From NCBI GenBank assembly GCA_018970085.1, contig JAGWXD010000024.1, positions 1 to 44,719 of the forward strand: a stretch of DNA of 44,719 nt. Reading direction: 5' to 3'. Source of the stretch: Cyanobacteria bacterium REEB459 (GTDB lineage Bacteria; Cyanobacteriota; Cyanobacteriia; Phormidesmidales; Phormidesmidaceae). The notes below the pieces were generated by a model. It searched no databases. It had not been told where the DNA came from and saw nothing but the letters and a program-made list of their open reading frames with translations. Shown one piece after another: positions 17,208 to 24,651 of this stretch; position 1 is the stretch's first letter; every line of letters starts with the position of its first letter. The translations under genes and the position numbers were made by a program.

Positions 17208-18557
17208 CTGAAAACCCGCGTTGTTCTTGTCCGCCACGGGCAAAGTACCTATAACCAACTGAAACGCATTCAAGGCCACTGCGATGAGTCAGTTCTGACT
17301 GCGCAGGGAGAAAGCCAGGCTCTGCAGGTGGCTGAAGCCCTGCGAGCCATAGACCTGGATGGGATCTGGGCCAGTCCGCTGCAGCGGGCTCGGAGGACCG
17401 CTGAGATTATTGGTCAATCCCTGGGCATGGCTGCGCCCCAGTTTACCGATCAACTTAAGGAAGTGAGTCTACCCCTATGGGAGGGCATGCCCTTTAAAGA
17501 GGCCGAGGCCCGGTATCCAGAGGCCTTCGATCGCTGGTCTCGGGATCCAGCTAACCTGGTGATGAGCGTACCCCAGGCAGGTAACGATCCTCCCCTGGAG
17601 TTTTACCCTATACGTGCCCTTTACCAGCAGGCTAACGCTTGCTGGCAAACCTTGCTAGACCAGCATCAGGGCCAAACCTTACTGGTGGTCGCCCATAGTG
17701 CGATTAATCGGGCTCTAATTGGCACGGCCCTTGGCCTGGGGCCCGACAGTTTCCACAGTTTGCAGCAGTCTAACTGTAATATCAGCGTGCTTAATTTTGC
17801 CGCTGGCTGGCAAAGCCCCGTCCAGTTGGAGGCCATGAACCTGACCAGCCATCTGGGTCAGCCCCTGCCAGAAATCCGGCCCAGTCACCGGGGCCCCCGC
17901 ATGCTGCTGGTGCGCCACGGTGAAACTGACTGGAATCGCCAGGGTCGCTTTCAAGGCCAGATCGATGTGCCTCTCAACGATACGGGCCGGTCTCAAGGGG
18001 GTAAGGCAGCCAGCTTCCTGCATCCCGTTTGCTTAGATGCGGCCTACACCAGTTCCATGGCCCGACCCCGGGAAACAGCCGAGATTATTCTGCAGCACCA
18101 CCCCCATCTGAATCTTCAAGCCCTGGAGGATCTGCGGGAAATTAGCCATGGTGACTGGGAAGGACTCTACAGAGAAGATATTGAAGCTGACTATCCTGAA
18201 CTGTTGCAGCAATGGCAGAGCGCCCCTGAAACGGTGCAAATGCCGGGGGGGGAAAATCTGCACCAGGTCTGGGAGCGATCAATTCGCGCCTGGCAACAAC
18301 TGGTGGCGACCCACAGCCACTCCGATAAAACCGAAACCGTGCTGGTGGTTGCCCATGATGCCGTGAATAAGGCCCTACTCTGTCATGTTTTGGGGTTGGG
18401 GCCTGAGGCTTTCTGGCGGTTTAAGCAGGGCAATGGGGCGGTGAGTGTGATTGACTACCCCGGGGGCGCAGACAGTAACCCGGTATTAACCAGTGCCAAC
18501 ATTACCACCCATCTATCGGGCAGTGTGCTGGATAAAACCGCCGCAGGGGCGTTGTGA
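17208..18557 (+). CDS. Tandem-domain histidine phosphatase (phosphoglycerate mutase-like), CTG start
   Basis: The 449-aa protein contains two histidine phosphatase domains. Domain 1 has VVLVRHGQSTYN (about 4-15), the acidic box LPLWEG and the second catalytic His in VAHSAINRAL. Domain 2 has MLLVRHGETDWNRQGRFQGQ (about 231-250), ISHGDWEG and VAHDAVNKAL. Both sets of catalytic residues are intact, so both halves could be active phosphatases of the dPGM/GpmB superfamily. Substrate is unknown; some cyanobacterial relatives act on phosphoserine. The frame shows no canonical start before the first RHG motif; CTG at 17208 after a strong ribosome site gives the family N-terminus KTRVVLVRHG. Its stop overlaps the next gene's start (GTGA, 18554-18557), so the two are translationally coupled. 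Confidence 0.88.
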   Translation: MKTRVVLVRHGQSTYNQLKRIQGHCDESVLTAQGESQALQVAEALRAIDLDGIWASPLQRARRTAEIIGQSLGMAAPQFTDQLKEVSLPLWEGMPFKEAEARYPEAFDRWSRDPANLVMSVPQAGNDPPLEFYPIRALYQQANACWQTLLDQHQGQTLLVVAHSAINRALIGTALGLGPDSFHSLQQSNCNISVLNFAAGWQSPVQLEAMNLTSHLGQPLPEIRPSHRGPRMLLVRHGETDWNRQGRFQGQIDVPLNDTGRSQGGKAASFLHPVCLDAAYTSSMARPRETAEIILQHHPHLNLQALEDLREISHGDWEGLYREDIEADYPELLQQWQSAPETVQMPGGENLHQVWERSIRAWQQLVATHSHSDKTETVLVVAHDAVNKALLCHVLGLGPEAFWRFKQGNGAVSVIDYPGGADSNPVLTSANITTHLSGSVLDKTAAGAL

Positions 18558-19852
18558 GTGCGGTGCAACTGATTCGTCAGGTGCGACTGGTGGATGGGGT
18601 TACCCAGACAGACCAGGTTAGGGATGTGCTGGTGGAGGCAGGACACATCGTTGCTATCGGTGAGACCCTGGAGGATATTCCTGTTGCCGCTGAGATCATC
18701 GAGGCAAAGGGAAAACTCCTCTTGCCGGGTCTAGTCGATCTTTACAGTCATGCGGGGGAGCCGGGCTATGAATCCCGGGAAACCCTGGCCTCCCTACTGG
18801 CAGCGGCAGCGGCAGGGGGGATTACTCGGCTGGGCGTTTTACCCAGTACCCTGCCGGCGATCGACCATGGGTCTATGGTCGAGGCTCTAATTAACCATCG
18901 TCAGGGGCTGGCTACCACCTGTCCTGAGGCGGCCCTGCCCCACCTCTATCCCTGGGGGTGTCTCACCTCGGGTGCTCAGGGGACCCAGATGGCTGCCCTA
19001 GACGAGTTGGCTGCAACCCCGATTGTGGGGTTTGCCGACGATCAACCAATTCCTAATCTGCTCCTGGTGCAGCGATTGCTCCAGTATCTCCAGCCCCTGG
19101 GTAAACCCCTGGCGCTGTGGCCCTGCGATCGCCAGCTACAGGCTGGAGGGACAGCCCGGGCCGGTGCCTTTGCCCTGATCTATGGCCTGGTGGAAGACCC
19201 ACCCACGTCTGAAACCAGTGCCCTGGCAGCCCTGCTGGAATGTGTCGCCCTGACTGGCACCCCGGTTCACCTGATGCGGGTGACCACCGCCCGGGGAGTG
19301 GAGTTGCTTACCCAGGCCAAGGCCCAGGGGCTGCCGATCACCGCCAGTACTCCCTGGATGCATTTGGTCTTTAGTAGCCGTGACCTGGCTGGCTACGATC
19401 CAGACCTACGACTGGATCCGCCTCTGGGGAACCCCGAAGATCAAGGGGCCCTCCGCCAGGGGGTGAAAACCGGAGTGATTGACGCCATCGCCATTGATCA
19501 CACCCCCTACACCTATGAAGAAAAAACCGTCAGCTTTGCCACCGCTCCCCCCGGTGCCATGGGTTTAGAACTGGCCTGGCCAGTTCTCTGGCAAACCCTG
19601 GTGGTTAACGGTGACTGGTCTGGAGTAGATCTGGTGCTGGCCCTCAGTACTCGCCCGGCCCAGTGCTGGCACCAGCCACCCCCCACTCTGCAGCCGGGGC
19701 AGCAGGCCGAAATGATTTTGTTTGACCCGGCTCCTCGGTGGCTAGTGACGGCCCAATCGCTGAAATCTCTGGCCCTGAATAGCCCCTACCTGGGTCAGAC
19801 AGTTCAGGGTCGCATTCTCCGCCGTTGGGTCCCCCACCGCCAACCCTGCTAA
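18554..19852 (+). CDS. Dihydroorotase-like protein, metal ligands mostly lost
   Basis: The 432-aa sequence follows type I dihydroorotase end to end (PGLVDLYSHAGEPGYESRET near 58-77, VGFADD at 158-163, IDHTPY at 314-319, LDPPLG, APPGAMGLELAWPVL). By hand alignment most metal ligands are changed: the first HxH is Y64-S65-H66, the HCED histidine is Pro190, and the histidine of the CHVST motif is Arg242. The DxxP aspartate (D315) and the acidic pair at 162-163 remain. It is therefore probably not a working zinc dihydroorotase. Inactive dihydroorotases are known to scaffold aspartate transcarbamoylase in Pseudomonas; such a role here is only inference. GTG start lies within the phosphatase stop (4-nt overlap). 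Its own stop overlaps the typA stop by 4 nt. Confidence 0.85.
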   Translation: MSAVQLIRQVRLVDGVTQTDQVRDVLVEAGHIVAIGETLEDIPVAAEIIEAKGKLLLPGLVDLYSHAGEPGYESRETLASLLAAAAAGGITRLGVLPSTLPAIDHGSMVEALINHRQGLATTCPEAALPHLYPWGCLTSGAQGTQMAALDELAATPIVGFADDQPIPNLLLVQRLLQYLQPLGKPLALWPCDRQLQAGGTARAGAFALIYGLVEDPPTSETSALAALLECVALTGTPVHLMRVTTARGVELLTQAKAQGLPITASTPWMHLVFSSRDLAGYDPDLRLDPPLGNPEDQGALRQGVKTGVIDAIAIDHTPYTYEEKTVSFATAPPGAMGLELAWPVLWQTLVVNGDWSGVDLVLALSTRPAQCWHQPPPTLQPGQQAEMILFDPAPRWLVTAQSLKSLALNSPYLGQTVQGRILRRWVPHRQPC

Positions 19853-21639
19853 CGTTTTACCAGCTTCTTCATCAGTTTTCGCAGCCGAATCGATTCGGGG
19901 GTAATTTCCACCAGTTCATCGGGGCCAATGTATTCCAGAGCCCGCTCCAGGCTCATTTCCTGGGGGGTTTGCAGTTGCACCAGTTCATCGCCGGTGGCGG
20001 AGCGGTGGTTGGTGAGCTGTTTGGTTTTGCAAACATTCAGCTCCAGGTCCTGGGGTCGGTTGTGTTCCCCCACAATCATGCCCTTGTAAACCCGGGTGCC
20101 AGGGGTGATGAAAAAGATGCCGCGATCCTCGGCGTTCTTCATAGCATAGAGGGTAGACACCCCTTCCTCAAAGGCGATCAGTACCCCATTATGGCGGGCT
20201 TCCACATCGCCGCTGAGGGGGCGGTAGTCAAGGAAGCTATGGTTCATGATGCCCTCTCCGCGGGTCAGGCGCATAAACTCGCCGCGAAAGCCAATCAGGC
20301 CCCGGGCTGGAATTACAAACTCCAGGGTGGCTCGCCCATCGCCAAGGATGCGCATGTCCTGGAGTTCCGCCCGACGCTGACCGAGGCGCTCCATACAGCC
20401 CCCTACCCCCTCCTCGGGCACGTCTAAAATCAGCAACTCGAAGGGTTCGCAGGGCTGGCCATTGACTTCCCGGTAAATCACCTGGGGCTGGGATACCTGG
20501 AACTCGTAGCCCTCCCGCCGCATGGTCTCAATTAAAATGCCCAGGTGCAGTTCCCCCCGACCAGAGACGGCGAAGCGATCAGGGGAGTCAGTGGGCTCTA
20601 CCCGCAGGGCCACGTTGGTTTCTAATTCCCGCATCAGCCGATCGCGCAACTGCCGGGAGGTGACAAAGCTACCCTCCTGCCCAGCGAAGGGGGAGTCGTT
20701 GACCACAAAGGTCATCTGCAGGGTGGGTTCATCCACCTTGATCAGGGGCAAGGCCTGGGGGTTGGTGGGGCAGGTGATGGTTTCGCCGATGTTGGCATCG
20801 GCAAAGCCTGCCACTGCCACTATTTGACCGGCACTGGCTTGGGCAATCTCAATCCGACGCAGTCCGTCAAAGCCAAGGAGTTTGGTAATCTTGGCCTTCA
20901 CCAAACTGCCATCCTCTTTGATCAGGGCGGCCTGCTGGTTGCCCTGGATGGTGCCGTTGTGGATCTTGCCAATCACGATCCGGCCCAGATACTCGGAGTA
21001 ATCCAGGGTGGTTACCTGCAGCTGCAGGGGCTTATCAACATCCCCCACTGGCGGGGGGACATGGTCAAGGATGGCCTCAAATAGGGGTTTGAGGTCCTCG
21101 CTCTCGTCCTCCAACTGCAGCTTGGCAAAGCCCGCCATACCGGAGGCAAATAGATAGGGGAACTCGCACTGGTCATCGTCCGCCCCCAATTCCAGGAAGA
21201 GATCCAGCACCTTATCGACGGCAGTGTGGGGTTCGGCTTGGGGGCGATCGATTTTGTTGATCACCACAATCGGCCGCAGCCCCTTTTCCAGGGCTTTTTT
21301 GAGTACGAAGCGGGTCTGGGGCATGGGCCCCTCGTTGGCGTCGACGATTAAAATACAGCCATCCACCATACCCAGCACTCGCTCCACCTCACCACCAAAG
21401 TCGGCGTGGCCGGGGGTGTCAACGATGTTAATCAGGGTGTCCTGGTAGCGAACGGCGGTGTTCTTGGCCAGAATGGTGATGCCCCGCTCCCGCTCTAGGT
21501 CGTTGGAGTCCATGACGCAGTCCGGCACCTCCTCCCCCTCCCGAAACACCCCGGATTGCTTGAGCAGGGCGTCCACCAGGGTGGTTTTGCCGTGATCAAC
21601 GTGGGCAATAATGGCGACGTTACGAATGGGGAGGGTCAT
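19849..21639 (-). CDS. typA: Ribosome-associated translational GTPase TypA/BipA
   Basis: The 596-aa product has the EF-G-like layout: G domain with AHVDHGKTT (12-20), [22 protein letters not shown]; then domain II, an EF-G-III/V-like part with [19 protein letters not shown], and the BipA-specific C-terminal domain. TypA binds 70S ribosomes and is needed for ribosome assembly and stress responses. Length and motifs are standard. ATG at 21639; no clear Shine-Dalgarno site. Tail-to-tail with the dihydroorotase-like gene, the two stop codons overlapping (19849-19852). Confidence 0.97.
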   Translation of the reverse strand: MTLPIRNVAIIAHVDHGKTTLVDALLKQSGVFREGEEVPDCVMDSNDLERERGITILAKNTAVRYQDTLINIVDTPGHADFGGEVERVLGMVDGCILIVDANEGPMPQTRFVLKKALEKGLRPIVVINKIDRPQAEPHTAVDKVLDLFLELGADDDQCEFPYLFASGMAGFAKLQLEDESEDLKPLFEAILDHVPPPVGDVDKPLQLQVTTLDYSEYLGRIVIGKIHNGTIQGNQQAALIKEDGSLVKAKITKLLGFDGLRRIEIAQASAGQIVAVAGFADANIGETITCPTNPQALPLIKVDEPTLQMTFVVNDSPFAGQEGSFVTSRQLRDRLMRELETNVALRVEPTDSPDRFAVSGRGELHLGILIETMRREGYEFQVSQPQVIYREVNGQPCEPFELLILDVPEEGVGGCMERLGQRRAELQDMRILGDGRATLEFVIPARGLIGFRGEFMRLTRGEGIMNHSFLDYRPLSGDVEARHNGVLIAFEEGVSTLYAMKNAEDRGIFFITPGTRVYKGMIVGEHNRPQDLELNVCKTKQLTNHRSATGDELVQLQTPQEMSLERALEYIGPDELVEITPESIRLRKLMKKLVKR

Positions 21640-21873
21640 GGGTAAAGGGGGAACCTGGGGTAAAAATGGGCGAGAAGTTTTAACAATTGTAGCCCAGGAT
21701 GGGCCGCCTTGGCGTGGATACCCCAGCCTGGCGGTGAATCAGAGAGCCCGATTTATCAGTTGGGCTCAAGGACGCTTAAGCATCAGCCATAGCAAGGGGT
21801 TGGGGCGGGATGGCCGCTCAGTTACTATTTTTTGTAGGCAGCAGGCCCCGGTAATCCTTTCAGGGCTGATCCC

Positions 21874-22113
21874 TCAGTTCGTTGGCAATGCTAAGGTCTT
21901 CTCTGCCGCGCTCCATAGAGCGGTCTCCTGAGGCGATGGGTTGGATGTAGACCGCTTAGACAAAATTTCAATCCCTCTTTTAAACTGTTCTTGAGTAATG
22001 GTTCCTGAGGGAGTGGCCTGGCCCTCTACCTTGATTGAGTTTGCTTCCCATTCACAATTCGACTTAATTAACGCTGTGGCTACCCCTACTCCTACCCCTA
22101 TTCCTGAAACCAT
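21874..22113 (-). CDS. Possible small protein, head-to-head overlapping DUF3146
   Basis: A 79-codon frame whose sequence looks protein-like after residue 14 (KSNCEWEANSIKVEGQATPS, then ITQEQFKRGIEIL and a PSPQETALWSAAEKTL tail). I do not recognise a named family. The N-terminus GIGVGVGVAT is encoded by a simple CCTACC-like repeat shared in antisense with the N-terminus of the opposite gene. It lies between typA (same strand, 234 bp away) and the divergent DUF3146 gene, whose 5' end it overlaps by 38 bp if GTG 22076 is used there. It could be a truncated remnant. Confidence 0.5.
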   Translation of the reverse strand: MVSGIGVGVGVATALIKSNCEWEANSIKVEGQATPSGTITQEQFKRGIEILSKRSTSNPSPQETALWSAAEKTLALPTN

Positions 22114-22348
22114 CGCCTACGTTCGCATTACCTACCAGTCCTGGAGCCAGGGAAAAATCGAGGGGGAAGTTCGAGCCAGCAGCTATGAATGGCAATTTCA
22201 GTGGTGTTTCCGTCAGGGGTACCTGCGGGTTGACCCCTCCCTGGGCAGGGCTCTAATTACCGAACCCCTGAGCCGTTTTCTGGAGCGCTTTGACTACCAG
22301 TTAGAGCCCGGTGGGGATTACTCCTTTACCATTCGAGCTAAGCTTTAG
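22076..22348 (+). CDS. DUF3146-type small protein
   Basis: The 90-aa product contains YVRITYQSWSQGKIEGEVRA and ends in LERFDYQLEPGGDYSFTIRA plus KL, a pattern I recall as the cyanobacteria-restricted DUF3146 family, which has no known function. I take GTG at 22076 as start, giving a short TPTPTPIP leader before the conserved part. The frame is open upstream to ATG 21998, but that would run deeply antisense to the opposite small gene. No good ribosome site was seen for either start. It is convergent with ureD (64 bp between stops). Confidence 0.7.
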   Translation: MATPTPTPIPETIAYVRITYQSWSQGKIEGEVRASSYEWQFQWCFRQGYLRVDPSLGRALITEPLSRFLERFDYQLEPGGDYSFTIRAKL

Positions 22349-22406
22349 CGGCGACCGCCTTAGCGTTGTCGTTAACATCCGCCGCCGTTGTCAGGCCTAC
22401 CAAGGG

Positions 22407-22428
22407 CTGGCCCTAGGCCTGGGGCCAG
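22407..22428 (-). terminator. Hairpin over the ureD stop
   Basis: CTGGCCC (22407-22413) pairs with GGGCCAG (22422-22428) around an 8-nt loop. The ureD stop codon (22413-22415) lies in it. No U tract follows, so it may end or stabilise transcripts rather than act as a classical terminator. Confidence 0.4.
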
Positions 22429-23258
22429 ACTCGCGGCACTAGAGCGGGTCGACCCAGATACCAGGGTCGCAGCGTCTGCCACAAATCAATTAACCACTGC
22501 CGGGCCAGGCTGGTAGACCCACCCCGATAACGGCACAGCAAGCCGGATTGGAGCCGGGTTAGACCTACCTGTCCCCTGCCTGAGCCCAGCGATCGCAACT
22601 GGGTCAGTTGCTGGTCAGACAACTCTATTCCCACCAGGACCAGGCTGGCCACCACCGGTTGTCCCCCCAGACCATTCACACTGTCGAGGGCCACACTACC
22701 CCCCAGCAGAGCTTGACGGTCAAGCCATAGGGGTTGACGGCCTTGCCAGACCTCCAGGGCCGACTGCCAATGGCCCTGATTAAAACGCTCGCCCCGGGCA
22801 GTGCGTCCAAACCGGGTGATTTCCCAACCACACCAGATCGAGTGGGGGGCCAGGTCCACCCGTAAATGCTGGCGATAGTGGGCCTGATCGAACACAATGG
22901 TTTCCTGGGGAAACCATTCCAGACAGGTCTGGGGGGCCAGGCTGAGGGTAGTGGTCTGCTCCGCCCAGGTCTGGCCGCCGTAAACCTTACTGGCGGCGGC
23001 GCTGGTAACCAGGGCCTGGCTGTGCGCTTGCAGGTGCAGATCAATAGTCAGGCGATCACCTGCCACCATCCCGCCCGCCGTATGCATCAGTACGCTATGG
23101 CATAGATCTAGCCCTTCGGGGTAAAGGGGACGCTGAACCCGCAGGGGAGCCTGGGTATAGGTCTGGGTAGGGCGACAACTCCCCTGGGTCGATGTGTAAA
23201 CCAGACGAGCACTGCCCAGCCAACCTCTGGGGGAGGGTGAGGTAACACTGAGCGTCAC
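22413..23258 (-). CDS. ureD: Urease accessory protein UreD
   Basis: UreD (UreH) with UreF and UreG delivers nickel to apo-urease. The 281-aa product shows the family core: TQAPLRVQRPLYPEG, LCHSVLMHTAGGMVAGDRL, LVTSAAASKVYG, LEWFPQETIVFDQA and WEITRFGRTARGERF. The open frame reaches a TTG at 23318, but GTG at 23258 forms a GTGA overlap with the stop of the DUF3318 gene and gives a normal-length protein starting MTLSVTSPSP, so I prefer it. No ureABC, ureE, ureF or ureG lies beside it in this window; the structural genes must be elsewhere if urease is made. Confidence 0.93.
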   Translation of the reverse strand: MTLSVTSPSPRGWLGSARLVYTSTQGSCRPTQTYTQAPLRVQRPLYPEGLDLCHSVLMHTAGGMVAGDRLTIDLHLQAHSQALVTSAAASKVYGGQTWAEQTTTLSLAPQTCLEWFPQETIVFDQAHYRQHLRVDLAPHSIWCGWEITRFGRTARGERFNQGHWQSALEVWQGRQPLWLDRQALLGGSVALDSVNGLGGQPVVASLVLVGIELSDQQLTQLRSLGSGRGQVGLTRLQSGLLCRYRGGSTSLARQWLIDLWQTLRPWYLGRPALVPRVWPQA

Positions 23259-23860
23259 AGATAACCGCCAGGGGCAAACGCCTCCGATCTCCCCGCCTGT
23301 GCCCTCAGGCTCTGACAACGCAACAATTCATTCACATTCAAGACCGCTCGACCCTCCAGGCCCGGCACTGCTTCAATCGCCTGAATCAGGGCCCTGACTG
23401 CCTCGGTTTGGGAGTAACCACGGCGCTGAGCTACCTGCACAGCCCGCTCATCGGCCGCTACTTCGATCTGAGGCCCTCGTACCCCTCGCCAGATCTGCCA
23501 ACCCGCCAGAGCAGTGGCACCGCCCGCCGCCAGTACCCCCACGGCATCGGCTTGGAGCAGCTCAACGCAGAGGGCTAGCAAACCGGCTCCAGCCATGGCC
23601 TGATACCAGTTGGGCTGGAGTAAGTTGGCCAGGGCCACCCAGCAAATCGAGCGCAAAAACAGTAAATCTCGCTGGGGAACGGCTAATTCTTGCCAGAGCT
23701 CAAGGTTAAGGGTAACCGTATGACTCTGATGCCATGGCCGGGGAAACTCTGCTTTGATCACGTCAGTTTGACGATCACTTAGGACCAGTTTGGTTTTCAT
23801 ACGGGCCGAGGCCGGCATGAGTTCCTTTAGCCGAGTAATTTCAGCATTAGGGTTGACCAC
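23255..23860 (-). CDS. DUF3318 membrane protein
   Basis: A 201-aa protein matching the cyanobacterial DUF3318 pattern: NPNAEITRLKELMPASARM (3-21), a central part with AEFPRPW and RDLLFLRSICWVALANLL, two probable membrane segments around residues 80-122, and QRRGYSQTEAVRALIQAIEA. The C-terminal tail (LNVNELLRCQSLRAQAGRSE) is longer and unassigned. Function unknown. Start is GTG at 23860 with GGAAG 9 nt upstream. Its stop overlaps the ureD GTG by 4 nt, so both are translated from one mRNA. Confidence 0.85.
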   Translation of the reverse strand: MVNPNAEITRLKELMPASARMKTKLVLSDRQTDVIKAEFPRPWHQSHTVTLNLELWQELAVPQRDLLFLRSICWVALANLLQPNWYQAMAGAGLLALCVELLQADAVGVLAAGGATALAGWQIWRGVRGPQIEVAADERAVQVAQRRGYSQTEAVRALIQAIEAVPGLEGRAVLNVNELLRCQSLRAQAGRSEAFAPGGYL

Positions 23861-23953
23861 AGCACGGATCTTCCAAATAAAACCATGCTCTAGCCTACCA
23901 CTTTCCTAGCGGCGTGATGGCCTAGGCCGACACCGGCCGGTGAGACCAGGGGC

Positions 23954-23970
23954 ATGGTTACCGCTACCAT
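23954..23970. repeat. Inverted repeat ATGGT/ACCAT
   Basis: ATGGT (23954-23958) and ACCAT (23966-23970) flank TTACCGC-like spacer in the divergent promoter region between the DUF3318 and Trp-rich genes. The same CATGGTTACC...ATAG string occurs upstream of argH (437-450) without the 6-nt insert. Confidence 0.35.
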
Positions 23971-24003
23971 AGGAAGGATTAAGCATTTTCAGGACTATCC
24001 CCA

Positions 24004-24261
24004 ATGGCTAGCCGGCAAAGGTTGCCCCATTTACTAGGGTCAAAATGGACTGCCCAGCAACCCACCGAAGGTTGGCGTCATTTTCAGGTGTTAAACCGCA
24101 AACAACAGGGAAACTGGATCTTTGCAGAACTGGTAGCCGCCTGCGATCCCTCCGTCCGATTATGGGTGAATGCCAGGCAACTAAAAAATCCTCAGCTCTG
24201 GCAAGCCGGCTGGCAGTCCCTTCAGCAGAGCCCAGCTCAGCTACACCGGGAAGACCCTTAA
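24004..24261 (+). CDS. Trp-rich small protein (TIGR02450 family)
   Basis: An 85-aa basic protein with six to seven tryptophans. The pattern RLPHLLGSKWTAQQPTEGWR, HFQVLNRKQQGNWIFAELVA and RLWVNARQLKNPQLWQAGWQ matches the small Trp-rich TIGR02450 family found in cyanobacteria and some proteobacteria. No function is established. ATG at 24004, AGGA about 10 nt upstream. It is 48 bp from the following DUF2973 gene on the same strand. Confidence 0.85.
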   Translation: MASRQRLPHLLGSKWTAQQPTEGWRHFQVLNRKQQGNWIFAELVAACDPSVRLWVNARQLKNPQLWQAGWQSLQQSPAQLHREDP

Positions 24262-24309
24262 AGTACGCTAAGATAATTTTAGTCAAAGACTCTACCGGGG
24301 CTAGGGTTT

Positions 24310-24618
24310 ATGTGGCAGATTCTCTACGTTATCGCCTTTGCACTGCTGGCCGTTTTGGCGATCGCCAATTTGATTAAGAACCTGATGGTTTTTGCCCAGA
24401 ATGGCACCAGGTCCCAGGCTAGAGCCAATCCACCGCAGCCAGGGCCTTCCCCCCATCCGGAGTTGTTAGATGAAACTGGCCAGGTGATTCGCGAACCCCT
24501 ACTGGTGATGCGCTCTATTTCTGTCAAAGATGTTCGAGAACAGCTAGATGCCCTTTACCATCAGGGCAGCAATTCTGCTGAGGGACCGGAAGAGGGCACT
24601 CCCCTGCCAGAGGAGTAA
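24310..24618 (+). CDS. DUF2973 membrane-anchored protein
   Basis: The 102-aa product has one N-terminal membrane helix (MWQILYVIAFALLAVLAIAN, 1-20) followed by a Pro-rich linker and the conserved soluble segment HPELLDETGQVIREPLLVMR then SISVKDVREQLDALYHQ, typical of the cyanobacterial DUF2973 family of unknown function. The tail is acidic. The partner DUF2605 gene, which I recall often being adjacent, is absent here. It converges with hom. Confidence 0.85.
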   Translation: MWQILYVIAFALLAVLAIANLIKNLMVFAQNGTRSQARANPPQPGPSPHPELLDETGQVIREPLLVMRSISVKDVREQLDALYHQGSNSAEGPEEGTPLPEE

Positions 24619-24630
24619 GCTACCGGAGGG

Positions 24631-24648
24631 GCAGGGGCGCGCCCCTGC
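24631..24648. terminator. Perfect palindrome between DUF2973 and hom
   Basis: GCAGGGGCGCGCCCCTGC is an 18-nt perfect palindrome placed exactly in the 33-bp gap between two convergent stop codons. It would form a GC-rich hairpin in transcripts from either side, consistent with bidirectional 3'-end formation although no U tract follows. Confidence 0.55.
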
Positions 24649-24651
24649 CGC

